DNA of 41,760 nt, from assembly GCA_028287135.1 (NCBI GenBank), contig JAQBQE010000014.1, positions 1 to 41,760 of the forward strand. The letters run 5' to 3'. Position 1 is the first letter of the stretch. The number at the start of each line of letters is the position of its first letter. The DNA is from Myxococcales bacterium. GTDB lineage: Bacteria > Myxococcota_A > Polyangia > Haliangiales > Haliangiaceae. Of this stretch, positions 1-8,010 are shown in pieces. A program made the position numbers and the translations under genes. The notes below the pieces were generated by a model, which worked only from the letters and a program-made list of their open reading frames with translations, was not told where the DNA came from and ran no database searches.

Positions 1-658
1 TGTCGACCGAACCGTTGGCCGCAGTGACCGTCACCGGGATCGGAGTCGACTCGAGGCAGTTGTAGGTCGAGTAGTCGCCCTCGCCCTGCTTCTCGAAGAA
101 CGGGATCTCGCCGAGCTCGCCGACGCAGCGCTCGCCATACGCGACCGGGCTCGTGATCCGCTGCTCGCCGCTCGGGTCATCCGCCTTGCCGCCGATGCCT
201 TCACCGCGCGCCGCGTCCCACGCCTGGAACAGGTCCATCTCGATGCCGCGGACCATCGTCTCGCCGTCCATGATGCAGACGTCGATGATCGAGTCGACGC
301 CGAGCGCGATCTGCGCGAGCATCTCCGGGGTCGGGTCCATCCACTCCGGGCCGTCGTAGAACGCCTTGGTCAGCACGTTGTCGACGACCGGACCGTCGAT
401 CGACGTGCCAGAGACATCCTCGACCGGCGCGATCTGCGTGACGAGCGTGCGGCAATCGAGGTTGCCGAACGAGCCACGGCGGGTCTGGATGAACATCTGC
501 TGACCGTCACCGAGGGCCTCCGTCAGCTCGACCATCACGCGACCGTTGGCGTGGTTGTAGAGAACGGTCACCTCGAGCTCGTCGTCGCCGCAGCCGGGGG
601 CTGCACCGAGAAGGAGCGAGGCGAGGATGGCGACTCGACTGGCCGTGAACGTCCGCAT
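1..658 (-). CDS. Cytochrome-like lipoprotein paralog, partial (C-terminus outside window)
   Basis: An open frame runs from an ATG at 658 off the left edge, giving about 219 N-terminal residues. The start MRTFTASRVAILAS followed by LGAAPGC is a lipoprotein signal with the lipidated Cys near residue 23. The visible part is a close paralog of the cytochrome gene at 2657-6148. It shares stretches such as LTKAFYDGPEWM, GVDSIIDVCIMDG and CVGELGEIPFFEK, and is roughly three quarters identical by eye. The heme motifs of the paralog lie further downstream, so they would be outside this window. I infer an exported, lipid-anchored c-type cytochrome. No clear Shine-Dalgarno precedes the ATG; the start was chosen from the signal peptide and from the matching start in the paralog. 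The function of the shared N-terminal domain is not recognised. Confidence 0.8.
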   Translation of the reverse strand, partial: MRTFTASRVAILASLLLGAAPGCGDDELEVTVLYNHANGRVMVELTEALGDGQQMFIQTRRGSFGNLDCRTLVTQIAPVEDVSGTSIDGPVVDNVLTKAFYDGPEWMDPTPEMLAQIALGVDSIIDVCIMDGETMVRGIEMDLFQAWDAARGEGIGGKADDPSGEQRITSPVAYGERCVGELGEIPFFEKQGEGDYSTYNCLESTPIPVTVTAANGSVD

Positions 659-671
659 GCTGCGCGTATTG

Positions 672-687
672 CGCAACTTCGGAGCCA
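672..687 (-). promoter_or_regulatory. Upstream box 2 of the cytochrome-like paralog
   Basis: On the minus strand this reads TGGCTCCGAAGTTGCG and begins 14 bases before the start at 658. An almost identical copy (one base different) lies at the same distance upstream of the paralog at 6148. It could be part of a promoter, a leader or simply duplicated sequence. Confidence 0.4.
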
Positions 688-722
688 GGATCTGGCCCAA
701 AAGTTACAGGTAGTTATCGACT

Positions 723-745
723 ACCGGCTACCCGAGGAGCTGGCG
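723..745 (-). promoter_or_regulatory. Upstream box 1 of the cytochrome-like paralog
   Basis: The minus strand has CGCCAGC, then a few variable bases, then GGGTAGCCGGT, ending 65 bases upstream of the start at 658. The copy at 6214-6236 has the same ends and sits 66 bases from its own start, while the sequence between the two boxes is not conserved. Preserved sequence at preserved distance suggests a promoter or regulator site. Confidence 0.45.
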
Positions 746-815
746 CCGCGAGGATCGAAAAGCCCAACATCCCGGAGAGATGCGCCACCTGGGAGCCGAT
801 GGAATCGGCCATCCG

Positions 816-1658
816 CTACTGGGTGCAGAACTCGCCGCCATCGCCCGGGTAGCGATAGAGGATCGAGTAACACATCTCGGTCGTCGAGCTCTCGCCGTAG
901 GTCACCGTCTGCGACGTCGTGTTGTTCCAGGTGCACTCGGTGGTGATCGTGTCACCCACGGCGAGCAGGATCGGCTCGAACGCATCGAACGACTGGTGCT
1001 CGAACGAGTACGGCGCATCGTGGAGCACGCGCGGAACCCCGCCGACCATCAGCGTGGTCTTGAGGTGCATCCCGAGCTGATGCATGTGCGGGAAGATCGC
1101 GAAGATCGTCTGCGGCGCGCGCACGGTGCAGGTGCCCGAGGCCGTCGAGATCTGGTTGGGCGGCAGCGCCAGGTCGCGCGGCCCCGGGAGGAACAGGTCG
1201 ACCTCCTGGGTCACGGTCTTTGGGTCGATGACCTTCACCTCGATCCCGGACATCCCGGACAGCTCGGTCTCGGCGTTGTTGAAGATGTGGAGCTGGAGCC
1301 CGAGCAGCGTGCCGGCGGGGAGCCGCAGACCGGTGCCCGCCGGGAACGTCAGCTCGTTGGTGCCGACGCCCGATGCGTAGATGATGTTGGTGTTCGAGAG
1401 CCCGCGCGCGAGCAGCGTGTGGTGGGTGCCCGGCGGCGAGATCGGCCGGATCGCACCGACGAACACATCCTCGTCGAGGTTCGCGACCTCGAGGTCGGAG
1501 GTCCGCTCCTCGCCGGCGGCGAGCGTCCAGTTCTTGGTGACCAGCGGCTGCCAGTCCGATGCGACCGCTGCATCGACCTGATCGGCCGGCGGGCCATCGC
1601 TACCGCACGCAGCAACGCCGATCGAGAACCCCACCACGAGCGCCTGGCGACTGAACAT
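816..1658 (-). CDS. Copper type II monooxygenase-like (PHM/DBM fold) lipoprotein
   Basis: This is a 280-residue lipoprotein (lipid Cys at residue 18, GVAAC) resembling the ascorbate-dependent Cu2 monooxygenase family, whose animal members hydroxylate peptides (PHM) or dopamine. The residues expected as copper ligands are all visible. His79-His80 (GTHHTLL) and His124 (LQLH) match the CuA site; His191 and His193 (FPHMHQLG) and Met262 (TTEMCYSILYRYP) match CuB. The pattern ECTWNNTTSQ before the Met ligand is typical of the C-terminal domain. The start at 1658 was chosen because it gives a clean lipoprotein signal; an upstream ATG at 1688 would spoil it. The gene lies between two cytochrome-like paralogs on the same strand. 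The substrate cannot be read from the sequence, and a binding-only role is possible. Confidence 0.82.
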   Translation of the reverse strand: MFSRQALVVGFSIGVAACGSDGPPADQVDAAVASDWQPLVTKNWTLAAGEERTSDLEVANLDEDVFVGAIRPISPPGTHHTLLARGLSNTNIIYASGVGTNELTFPAGTGLRLPAGTLLGLQLHIFNNAETELSGMSGIEVKVIDPKTVTQEVDLFLPGPRDLALPPNQISTASGTCTVRAPQTIFAIFPHMHQLGMHLKTTLMVGGVPRVLHDAPYSFEHQSFDAFEPILLAVGDTITTECTWNNTTSQTVTYGESSTTEMCYSILYRYPGDGGEFCTQ

Positions 1659-1832
1659 GGCGGGACGATGGCACGGCCGCTCGAGCACCGTCCATCGCAG
1701 AGTGAAAACGGCGTGGCCGGTTTCACATCGTCGGGTGAAGAACGGCGATCGAAGCGCCCTGCGGATCCACCCAGCACGCGAACCGCCCGACGCTGGGAGT
1801 GTCCGAGTACGCCGAATCGTGAAGGGGGATCG

Positions 1833-2468
1833 TCAGGTCGAGCGCATGCACTCGGGTGGCGTGCCTTCGAGCTGCAGGAACGCGTGCAGGCCGACGAGCG
1901 CGAGCAGCAGTGGGTGCGAGAGAGGCGTCCCGGCGCGCGTGTACACGTCGAGGTTGTCGTCGGCCTTCACGTCGACGTGAGCGAGCACGCCGGTGTCGTC
2001 GAGCAGCGCCACTTCGCGGCTCGGGAACACCTGACCCGCGATCTCGACGGTGTCCGTCTGCAGCACCATCGGCCGCCGTCCGGGCGCGCGCGGCGCGACC
2101 GTGCCCATCGTGCAGCCTTCCGTCAAGGTGAGCTCGTAAGCCTCACCGCCGGTCTCGGAGATCGAGCACGCGAAGGGTTGCCCGCGATCGGGAGACTGTC
2201 GGCATCGCGCGAGCGCCCCCTCGTACGCGATGTCGAACCGAGTCTCACTGCGCGCACCGTCAGCGACGAAGAAGCGCACGTTGGAGAACCGGATGCGACC
2301 GGCGGGACCGTTCTTGTCGCACGCTCCGAACTGGCAGAGCTCGCCGGTCACGACGTGAACCTCCTGTTTGGTCATCGACGAGCGCACGGCATGGCCCGGC
2401 GCGTGGGTCCAGGTCGAACATCCCGCGAGGAGGGACGTCAACCACAGAGCTCGGATGGCGTGATGCAT
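1833..2468 (-). CDS. Small lipoprotein of unknown function
   Basis: A 211-residue protein with a clear lipoprotein signal, MHHAIRALWLTSLLAGC, with the lipidated Cys at residue 17. The mature part contains four or five further cysteines (for example GELCQFGACDKNG, ARCRQS and the terminal PPECMRST), consistent with disulfides in the envelope. I recognise no family. Segments such as VLQTDTVEIAGQVFPSREVA suggest a beta-rich fold. The gene is on the same strand as the copper monooxygenase-like gene downstream, 174 bases away, and lies downstream of a terminator-like hairpin at 2597-2636, so it is probably transcribed separately from the large cytochrome gene. Confidence 0.72.
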   Translation of the reverse strand: MHHAIRALWLTSLLAGCSTWTHAPGHAVRSSMTKQEVHVVTGELCQFGACDKNGPAGRIRFSNVRFFVADGARSETRFDIAYEGALARCRQSPDRGQPFACSISETGGEAYELTLTEGCTMGTVAPRAPGRRPMVLQTDTVEIAGQVFPSREVALLDDTGVLAHVDVKADDNLDVYTRAGTPLSHPLLLALVGLHAFLQLEGTPPECMRST

Positions 2469-2596
2469 GGCCCTACGACGGTTCGCACGCGCCGTTCGTT
2501 GCCCCGGGATCGATGAACCTCTGTGAAGCGCTGGAGCTGTCGCGTTCGACTCAGATGCTGGCGCATGCTGCCCGGCGCGGCGCGACGTGCGGCGCT

Positions 2597-2636
2597 GAAA
2601 ACAAAGAAGCGCGAGCGGCTCATCGCCACTCGCGCT
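2597..2636 (-). terminator. Rho-independent terminator of the large cytochrome gene
   Basis: On the minus strand AGCGCGAG (2636-2629) pairs with CTCGCGCT (2615-2608). The stem is extended by three further pairs after one mismatch, around a 5-base loop, and is followed by the T-rich tail TCTTTGTTTTC. It begins about 20 bases after the stop codon at 2657. Confidence 0.8.
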
Positions 2637-2656
2637 CCGTCAGACTCCCGGGTCGC

Positions 2657-5600
2657 TTACAGGGTCAGCGCTGCGTCGCTGGCGACCACGTACTCCTTGT
2701 CGGAGTTGCCGTCGCGGACGAGGAAGTAGATCCAGCCGTCCGACCGCCAGTGCGGGAAGATGGCGTACTGGCCGGGCTGCATGTTCGTGATGCGGGTACG
2801 GACGCCGGTCAGCATGTTGACGAGGACGATGTTCGCGGTGCCCTTGGTCAGCATCTCCTGGAACTTCGGGTCGTTCGCCGACGAGAACCCGAGGTCTGCG
2901 AAGTCGCCCGGCTTCACGTACGAGTGGGTCACGAAGTACTTCTCGTCGAAGCTGATCGACGGCTTCGCGCCCGAGAGGCAGTAGCGGCCGACCTCGGTGG
3001 TCGTGATGTTGTAGCTGTTGCCGGTCGGGGTCGTGGTGAGCTTGCGGATGACGTAACCGAGGTGCTCCTGCTGGTTGCCGAACCGGCTGATGACGAGCTT
3101 GGTCGACGGCGAGAGGACGGTGTCACCCTCGTACGGGCTCTTGACGGTGACGGCCGGCTTGCCGACGTAGTGCGTGCCGTCGAACATCATCGGGGTGAAC
3201 TTCATCTCGGCCGTGTTCGCGAACGCCGCGCTCGGGTCGCGGTTGACCGCGTTACCCGGGTTGTCGCTCGTGAACTGGCTGTTGACCGCGAAGTAGTCCG
3301 CGCCGCCGAGGCCGGCACCGAGGTGCTGGTAGAGGCTGACCGTCGAGACCGAGCTACACGCTGCTTCGGAGAAGTTGATGGTCGCCGGGTTCGCCTGGAG
3401 CAGCGACATCGAGCAGAACGCCGCGCCGATCGGCGTGCCCTGGAACATCCAGCCGCGGTTGTCCGGGAAGAAGCCCGGGTCGTACGCCGCGTCGACCTTG
3501 ATGTCCTTGTTGGTCTGGAGGTCGGAGATGATCGAGTTGCCGCCGGTGCCGCCGTTGGCGACGAACCGACCGTCGGCCGAGCTGCGCATCCAGAAGAAGG
3601 TGTTGAACGAGAGCTCGCGGAGGACGCGGAGGGTTCCGACCGTCTGCCAGCCCGCACCGTACGACTTGCTCGACGCGGCCGGCTGCGACGTGAGGCAGCT
3701 GCGCGCATCCGAGCTGCCATTGCAGCCGAACATGTTGATGTTCGCCTGGCGGTTCAGCGCGGCCCAGCCCTGGGTCGCCATCTGGGTCTGGTGCTGCGCC
3801 ATCTCCGGCTTGATGGACGGCGAGCAGCTCGTCGGGCCGGTGTCAGGCGCGATGTACGTCGAGAGCTGCGGCAGGCCGCGCTTGAACCACTCGGCGACGA
3901 CGTCGAGCTGGCCCTGCTCGAACCGCGGGTGGTTACCCTTCGGCATCGACACGCGGTTCTTGAACTTGCCGTACTGGAGCGCCCAGGTGTCCGTGGTGTT
4001 GCCACCCTCGCCCGCCGGGTACGCGGCCTTGAACGTGTCCTGCATCCAGCCGAGGTGCGCAGCGGCGGCGAAGATGCCGAGCTTGCCCGGGCTGAACGGC
4101 GAGGCGGTGTTGCTCTCGTCGAGGCGGAAGCAGTTGATGCGGTTCATCGCGGGGACCGCGTTCGGGTTCGGCTTGGTGTATCGCGCCGTGATCTTGACGG
4201 TGCCGTCCGCCGTGCCGTTGAGGCCGATGTAGAACTTGGCCGGACCGGCCGCGTTGTAGCTGGTCTTGTCGCACTTCTCGGTCGACGTCTGCGTGAACGG
4301 GCGGCAGTCGTAGACGGTCTTGGTCGGCTCCTCGCCGCGCTTGATGTAGAGGTCGACGTCGCCGGTGCCCGCGATGCTCGCCTCGAAGAACGAGCCTGCC
4401 GCGACATCGAACGGTCCGAGGATCTTGAACTCGTCGTTCTCGACGCGGATGCCCGCGGTGGTGTCGTTGATGACCTCGCCGGTCGAGTCCGCATCCTTCA
4501 GGCAGGTCTCGAGCGCGGTGTCCGTCTTCTCCTGCCAGTCACGCAGCGTCAGCTCGTTGGGAGCGTGGCACTCGGCGCAGACCTGGGTCGGGGTGTTCTT
4601 GTTGAAGCCGAGGATCTCGCTCGCCTTCTGCGCGAGCGCGCCGTCGGCGAGGGTGACCGGGTTGGCGAGCTTGCCACCGCTGGTCGCGGAGCCGAGCGTC
4701 TCGGGAACTTCCTTCCACTCGCAGCCAGCGCCGGTCGGGTTCGCCGCGCAGCCCTGGATGAAGTTGAGCGCCTTCTTGTCCTCCGAGGCATCCCACGCAG
4801 CCTGCGTCGCGAACGAGTGATCGGGCGCCATCCAGAACTTGTTGTTCGGCTTGTTGCCCTCGTCGGTGGTGATGTTGGTCCACGTGGTGTCGGTGCCGTC
4901 GAGGCGCGTCAGCCACGAGTCCGACCAGCGGCCGTCGCCCATGCGGTGACACTTGAGGCATGCGTTCGCCTGCTGCGAGACGATCTGCTTCGGTGCCGTC
5001 CAGCCCTGGCCGCGGCGGTTGATCAGCGCGTACGGCGTGTCGTTCGCGCCGATCGCGAGGTCCGCATCGACGCCCATCTTGGGGACGATCGGGCGGCCGT
5101 TCGAATCCTTCGCGCCGTCGATCCACGGGGTGTGGATGAACGCGTCGGCATCGTGGCACTCCGCGCACTCGATGCCCGAGCCGAGACCACCGTGGACGCC
5201 GGCCCACAGGTTCGAGGACTTCACCTTGTCGGCGGGGTGCGGGACGTGACCGCCGTCCTTCTTCGAGTACAGCGCGTTCTGGAAGAAGCAGGTCTTACCG
5301 GTGAACGGGTTCGAGCCGATCATCGCGATGTCGTTGAACTGGTCCGACGCGTAGCCGCCGATGCTCTTGCGGCAGAGCAGCGTCCACCGCGTGCCCATGT
5401 CGTTGATGCGGGTCGCGACGCGCGGGCCGGCCTCGCACAGCGAGTAGATGTACTGGGGGTTGTCACACTTGGCGACCGTGCCGTCCTGGGGCGCGTCGAC
5501 CGAGCCGTTCGCGGCCGTGACGGTCATCGGGATCGGGGTCGACTCGAGGCAGTTGTAGGTCGAGTAGTCGCCCTCGCCGAGCTTCTCGAAGAACGGGATC

Positions 5601-6148
5601 TCGCCGAGCTCGCCGACGCAGCGCTCGCCGTAACCCACCGGGCTGTTGATGCGCTGCTCGCCGCTCGGGTCGTCGGCCTTGCCGCCGATGCCCTTGCCGC
5701 GGGCGGTGTCCCACGCCTGGAACAGGTCGCGCTCGATCTGCGCGACGACCGTGGTGCCGTCCATGATGCAGACGTCGATGATCGAGTCGACGCCGAGGTC
5801 GATCTGCTGGATCATCGCGGGGGTCGGGTTCATCCACTCCGGGCCGTCGTAGAAGGCCTTGGTGAGCTCGGTGGGGACCACCGGGCCGTCGATCCGCTCG
5901 CCCGAGGTGTCCTCGACCGCGGCGATCTCGGTCGCGAGCTTCGCGCAGTCCAGGGTGCCGAACTTGCCGCGGCGGGCCCGGGTGAACAGCTCTTCGCTAC
6001 CCTCGAGCTCCCTGGTCAGCTCGACCACCACGCGACCGTTCGCGTGGTTGTAGAGGGGGGTGACCACGAACTCGGGCTCGCAGCCGGCGGCTGCTCCCAG
6101 GGTCAGGGTGGCCAGGATGGCAAGTCGGGTAGCCGGTCGGGTCCGCAT
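2657..6148 (-). CDS. Large c-type cytochrome lipoprotein with PPC-like and propeller-like domains
   Basis: An 1163-residue lipoprotein (LGAAAGC, lipid Cys23). Three heme-binding CxxCH motifs are visible: CAECH at 328-332, CLKCH at 397-401 and CAECH at 524-528. Residues about 560-657 look like a PPC (pre-peptidase C-terminal) domain, with GTGDVDLYIKRGEEPT and YDCRPF as the typical core. From about 840 to the end, motifs such as SSADGRFVANGG and FPDNRGWMF suggest TolB/WD40-like propeller blades. The N-terminal 220 residues match the partial gene at 1-658. An in-frame ATG at 6190 exists, but the one at 6148 gives a proper signal peptide and matches the paralog. It probably acts in electron transfer or heme-dependent chemistry at the cell surface; the partner is unknown. 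The gene stands alone, with a terminator behind it. Confidence 0.85.
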   Translation of the reverse strand: MRTRPATRLAILATLTLGAAAGCEPEFVVTPLYNHANGRVVVELTRELEGSEELFTRARRGKFGTLDCAKLATEIAAVEDTSGERIDGPVVPTELTKAFYDGPEWMNPTPAMIQQIDLGVDSIIDVCIMDGTTVVAQIERDLFQAWDTARGKGIGGKADDPSGEQRINSPVGYGERCVGELGEIPFFEKLGEGDYSTYNCLESTPIPMTVTAANGSVDAPQDGTVAKCDNPQYIYSLCEAGPRVATRINDMGTRWTLLCRKSIGGYASDQFNDIAMIGSNPFTGKTCFFQNALYSKKDGGHVPHPADKVKSSNLWAGVHGGLGSGIECAECHDADAFIHTPWIDGAKDSNGRPIVPKMGVDADLAIGANDTPYALINRRGQGWTAPKQIVSQQANACLKCHRMGDGRWSDSWLTRLDGTDTTWTNITTDEGNKPNNKFWMAPDHSFATQAAWDASEDKKALNFIQGCAANPTGAGCEWKEVPETLGSATSGGKLANPVTLADGALAQKASEILGFNKNTPTQVCAECHAPNELTLRDWQEKTDTALETCLKDADSTGEVINDTTAGIRVENDEFKILGPFDVAAGSFFEASIAGTGDVDLYIKRGEEPTKTVYDCRPFTQTSTEKCDKTSYNAAGPAKFYIGLNGTADGTVKITARYTKPNPNAVPAMNRINCFRLDESNTASPFSPGKLGIFAAAAHLGWMQDTFKAAYPAGEGGNTTDTWALQYGKFKNRVSMPKGNHPRFEQGQLDVVAEWFKRGLPQLSTYIAPDTGPTSCSPSIKPEMAQHQTQMATQGWAALNRQANINMFGCNGSSDARSCLTSQPAASSKSYGAGWQTVGTLRVLRELSFNTFFWMRSSADGRFVANGGTGGNSIISDLQTNKDIKVDAAYDPGFFPDNRGWMFQGTPIGAAFCSMSLLQANPATINFSEAACSSVSTVSLYQHLGAGLGGADYFAVNSQFTSDNPGNAVNRDPSAAFANTAEMKFTPMMFDGTHYVGKPAVTVKSPYEGDTVLSPSTKLVISRFGNQQEHLGYVIRKLTTTPTGNSYNITTTEVGRYCLSGAKPSISFDEKYFVTHSYVKPGDFADLGFSSANDPKFQEMLTKGTANIVLVNMLTGVRTRITNMQPGQYAIFPHWRSDGWIYFLVRDGNSDKEYVVASDAALTL

Positions 6149-6161
6149 GTTGGACGTGAAT

Positions 6162-6177
6162 CGCAACATCGGAGCCA
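6162..6177 (-). promoter_or_regulatory. Upstream box 2 of the large cytochrome gene
   Basis: On the minus strand this reads TGGCTCCGATGTTGCG, one base different from the box at 672-687, and begins 14 bases before the start codon at 6148, exactly as in the paralog. Confidence 0.4.
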
Positions 6178-6204
6178 AGTGTGCACACACATGATCTCAG
6201 CAGC

Positions 6205-6597
6205 CTACGCCTCACCGGCTACCCCAGTTGCTGGCGTCAGTGGACGTCGTCGCCAGCGGTAGACGGCCTGGGGTCCAGCGCCTCGGCCGCCAGACCGCGG
6301 CGGGGACAGCTGTCCATGTGGCGATGTCTGCCTGCCGCCGCTGCCATCGCACACGCCCGCCCGCCGCTGCCGGGATCTCAGAGTGGGCACCTCGGCGACC
6401 GCGATCCCGAACGCGCCGGCGGCATCCTGGAACACGTAGGGATCGCGGAGCTGCAGAACGGCGACGAGCACGTCGGGTGCCTCGAAGGAGCCGCGATCGA
6501 TAGCCTCGCCGTCGGTCGTGCTGCTGGCGTCGGGCTCCGGGCCTTCGATGCTCCCGCCACCGCATCCGCTCACGGCGCCGACCGCCGCCAGGAACAC
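6205..6597 (-). CDS. Possible short or decayed lipoprotein gene
   Basis: This occupies most of the 519-base gap between neighbouring genes. From a GTG at 6597 the frame gives FLAAVGAVSGCGGG, which resembles the end of a lipoprotein signal, then an acidic linker (EGPEPDASSTTDGEA) and a plausible stretch (DVLVAVLQLRDPYVFQDA). After about residue 75 the frame becomes Arg/Gly/Pro-rich and looks non-coding, while another frame looks somewhat better, hinting at a frameshift. Its end runs into the upstream box shared by the cytochrome paralogs. The N-terminal region also lacks basic residues. It may be a pseudogene or a chance frame. Confidence 0.28.
   Translation of the reverse strand: MFLAAVGAVSGCGGGSIEGPEPDASSTTDGEAIDRGSFEAPDVLVAVLQLRDPYVFQDAAGAFGIAVAEVPTLRSRQRRAGVCDGSGGRQTSPHGQLSPPRSGGRGAGPQAVYRWRRRPLTPATGVAGEA
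6214..6236 (-). promoter_or_regulatory. Upstream box 1 of the large cytochrome gene
   Basis: The minus strand has CGCCAGC and GGGTAGCCGGT separated by a few bases, as at 723-745, ending 66 bases from the start at 6148 (65 in the paralog). Confidence 0.45.
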
Positions 6598-6667
6598 ATG
6601 AATTCCGGGTTCACCATGACCACGGGTGCCCTCACCTCGCCGACCCGTCACCGAAAAGCGACGCTTG

Positions 6668-7867
6668 TCAGAGCGGGCAGTTGGAGGAGACTGCAGCCTC
6701 GCGGATCGCAGTCTTTGCTGCATCGCAGGCCGCCGCGACCGCCGTGCGTTGATCGCCGACCATCTTCAGCCAGTACATCGCGGACATCGTATAGCTCCCG
6801 AGCATCGCGTCCTGCGAGGCCACATCGAGCCCCGGACACGCGGTCAGCTTCATGATGGCCGCGCCGTAGGCATCGCATTGCGGGATCCCGGTCTTCACGA
6901 GCACCCCGGCCGCCGGGAAGCTCCAGCGGTTCGCGCGACCCGAGAGCGCGAAGCACGCCTCGCCGCCACCGGCGACCACGCACGCGCGATCCACCGCGGG
7001 CCACTGCTCGGTCGTGCACGCCTTGGTCATCCGGGTGCGTGATTCGGCGATCGCCTGCTTGCGGTCCGCGCCCTTGAGCTCGGCGGGCATCGCCTTCCAC
7101 CGCGCGTCCGCATAGTGAACGCCCACGACCTGCTTGCAGCCGACCTTCGCGGGTTTGGTCGCGAGGGTGAGCGCCTTCGCGATCACCTTGTCGAGCGTCG
7201 TGAGCTTCGCCGTGATCGCGTTCTGCTCGCTGCGATCGAGCTGCTGGATGCACGCGCCGATCGTCGTGGCGGTCGCGTCCACCATGCACTGCCTGATCGT
7301 CATGTCCCATTCGTCGTCGGTGCACATCGACGCGAGCTCGTGGCCGCGCAGCGAGGTCGCGAGCTTCCTGTCTGCGTCGTTCGTGAGCGTGACGATCGGC
7401 GGGAAGCTCTCGCTGTGCGTCACGGCCGTGCCGCAGGTGATCCAGTCCTCCTCGTCGTAGGGTGGCGGATCGTCCATGCCGTACTCGCCGCCCTCCTCGC
7501 CTTCACCCTCGGCGGCGTAGCCGTGCGTCGCGTGCCACTGCGCGACGGCCGCGCCGTACGCGGTCCGCTGCTGCTCGCTGAGTCCCTCGAGGCAGGTGGT
7601 CGGTGCGGACGCGCTCGCGATGCACGCGAGGATCTTGGGCGACCACGCATCGGTCGTGCAGACCTTCGCGATCACCGCTTCCTTGTCCTTGCCGTCGGCG
7701 TCCTCGTTGGCGACCTCGCCACGAAGCATCACGCCGGCGTCGGCGCACGACGGGGCCTGCACGACCGGCGCGCGCTTCACCGCGACAGCCCCAGGCGGCA
7801 CCGTGGGTCCGGGCGCGGACTTCGTGCAGGCGATCAGTAGGTACGCAGAGGCGAGGAACAAGCGCAT
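6668..7867 (-). CDS. Lipoprotein made of four four-cysteine modules
   Basis: A 399-residue lipoprotein (MRLFLASAYLLIAC, lipid Cys14). The mature part carries 16 cysteines in four groups of four: 41/70/82/92, 145/182/194/206, 244/284/296/305 and 331/344/381/397. In the first three groups the second and third Cys are always 12 apart and sit in the same motif: CTTDAWSPKILAC, CTDDEWDMTIRQC, CTTEQWPAVDRAC. These are tandem copies of one small domain. The fourth module (GIPQCDAYGAAIMKL to SSNCPL) differs and resembles the C-terminal part of the lipoprotein at 12292-12726. An acidic Gly/Glu-rich linker separates modules 1 and 2. The start was chosen for the signal peptide over an ATG 57 bases upstream. 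The role is unknown; an envelope binding or scaffold protein is a guess. It is divergent from the gene at 8011. Confidence 0.8.
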   Translation of the reverse strand: MRLFLASAYLLIACTKSAPGPTVPPGAVAVKRAPVVQAPSCADAGVMLRGEVANEDADGKDKEAVIAKVCTTDAWSPKILACIASASAPTTCLEGLSEQQRTAYGAAVAQWHATHGYAAEGEGEEGGEYGMDDPPPYDEEDWITCGTAVTHSESFPPIVTLTNDADRKLATSLRGHELASMCTDDEWDMTIRQCMVDATATTIGACIQQLDRSEQNAITAKLTTLDKVIAKALTLATKPAKVGCKQVVGVHYADARWKAMPAELKGADRKQAIAESRTRMTKACTTEQWPAVDRACVVAGGGEACFALSGRANRWSFPAAGVLVKTGIPQCDAYGAAIMKLTACPGLDVASQDAMLGSYTMSAMYWLKMVGDQRTAVAAACDAAKTAIREAAVSSNCPL

Positions 7868-7996
7868 CGCGCGCGACGATGCCACGGATTGCGATGCGCC
7901 TGGGCGCGCACCAGAGATTCGCACTCGTAAGCGGCGCTTAACGCCCCATCCACCGACCCGCTCTACTCCGCTCTCGCCTTGCTGCGTACGGTTCGT

Positions 7997-8003
7997 GAGG
8001 AGG
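7997..8003 (+). promoter_or_regulatory. Strong ribosome binding site
   Basis: GAGGAGG lies seven bases before the ATG at 8011. It fixes that start and is much stronger than the sites of the neighbouring lipoprotein genes. Confidence 0.75.
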
Positions 8004-8010
8004 CAAGGTC

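Noticed and set aside
795..809. Hairpin GCCGAT-GGA-ATCGGC after the copper monooxygenase-like gene
   Set aside because: The stem is only six pairs and no T-run follows on the minus strand, so it is not supported as a terminator.
2513..6262. A 1249-codon open frame on the plus strand, antisense to the large cytochrome gene
   Set aside because: Composition is Arg/Ala/Val/Asp/Leu-rich shadow protein without domains, caused by high GC at third positions. The opposite strand has a signal peptide, heme motifs and a terminator.
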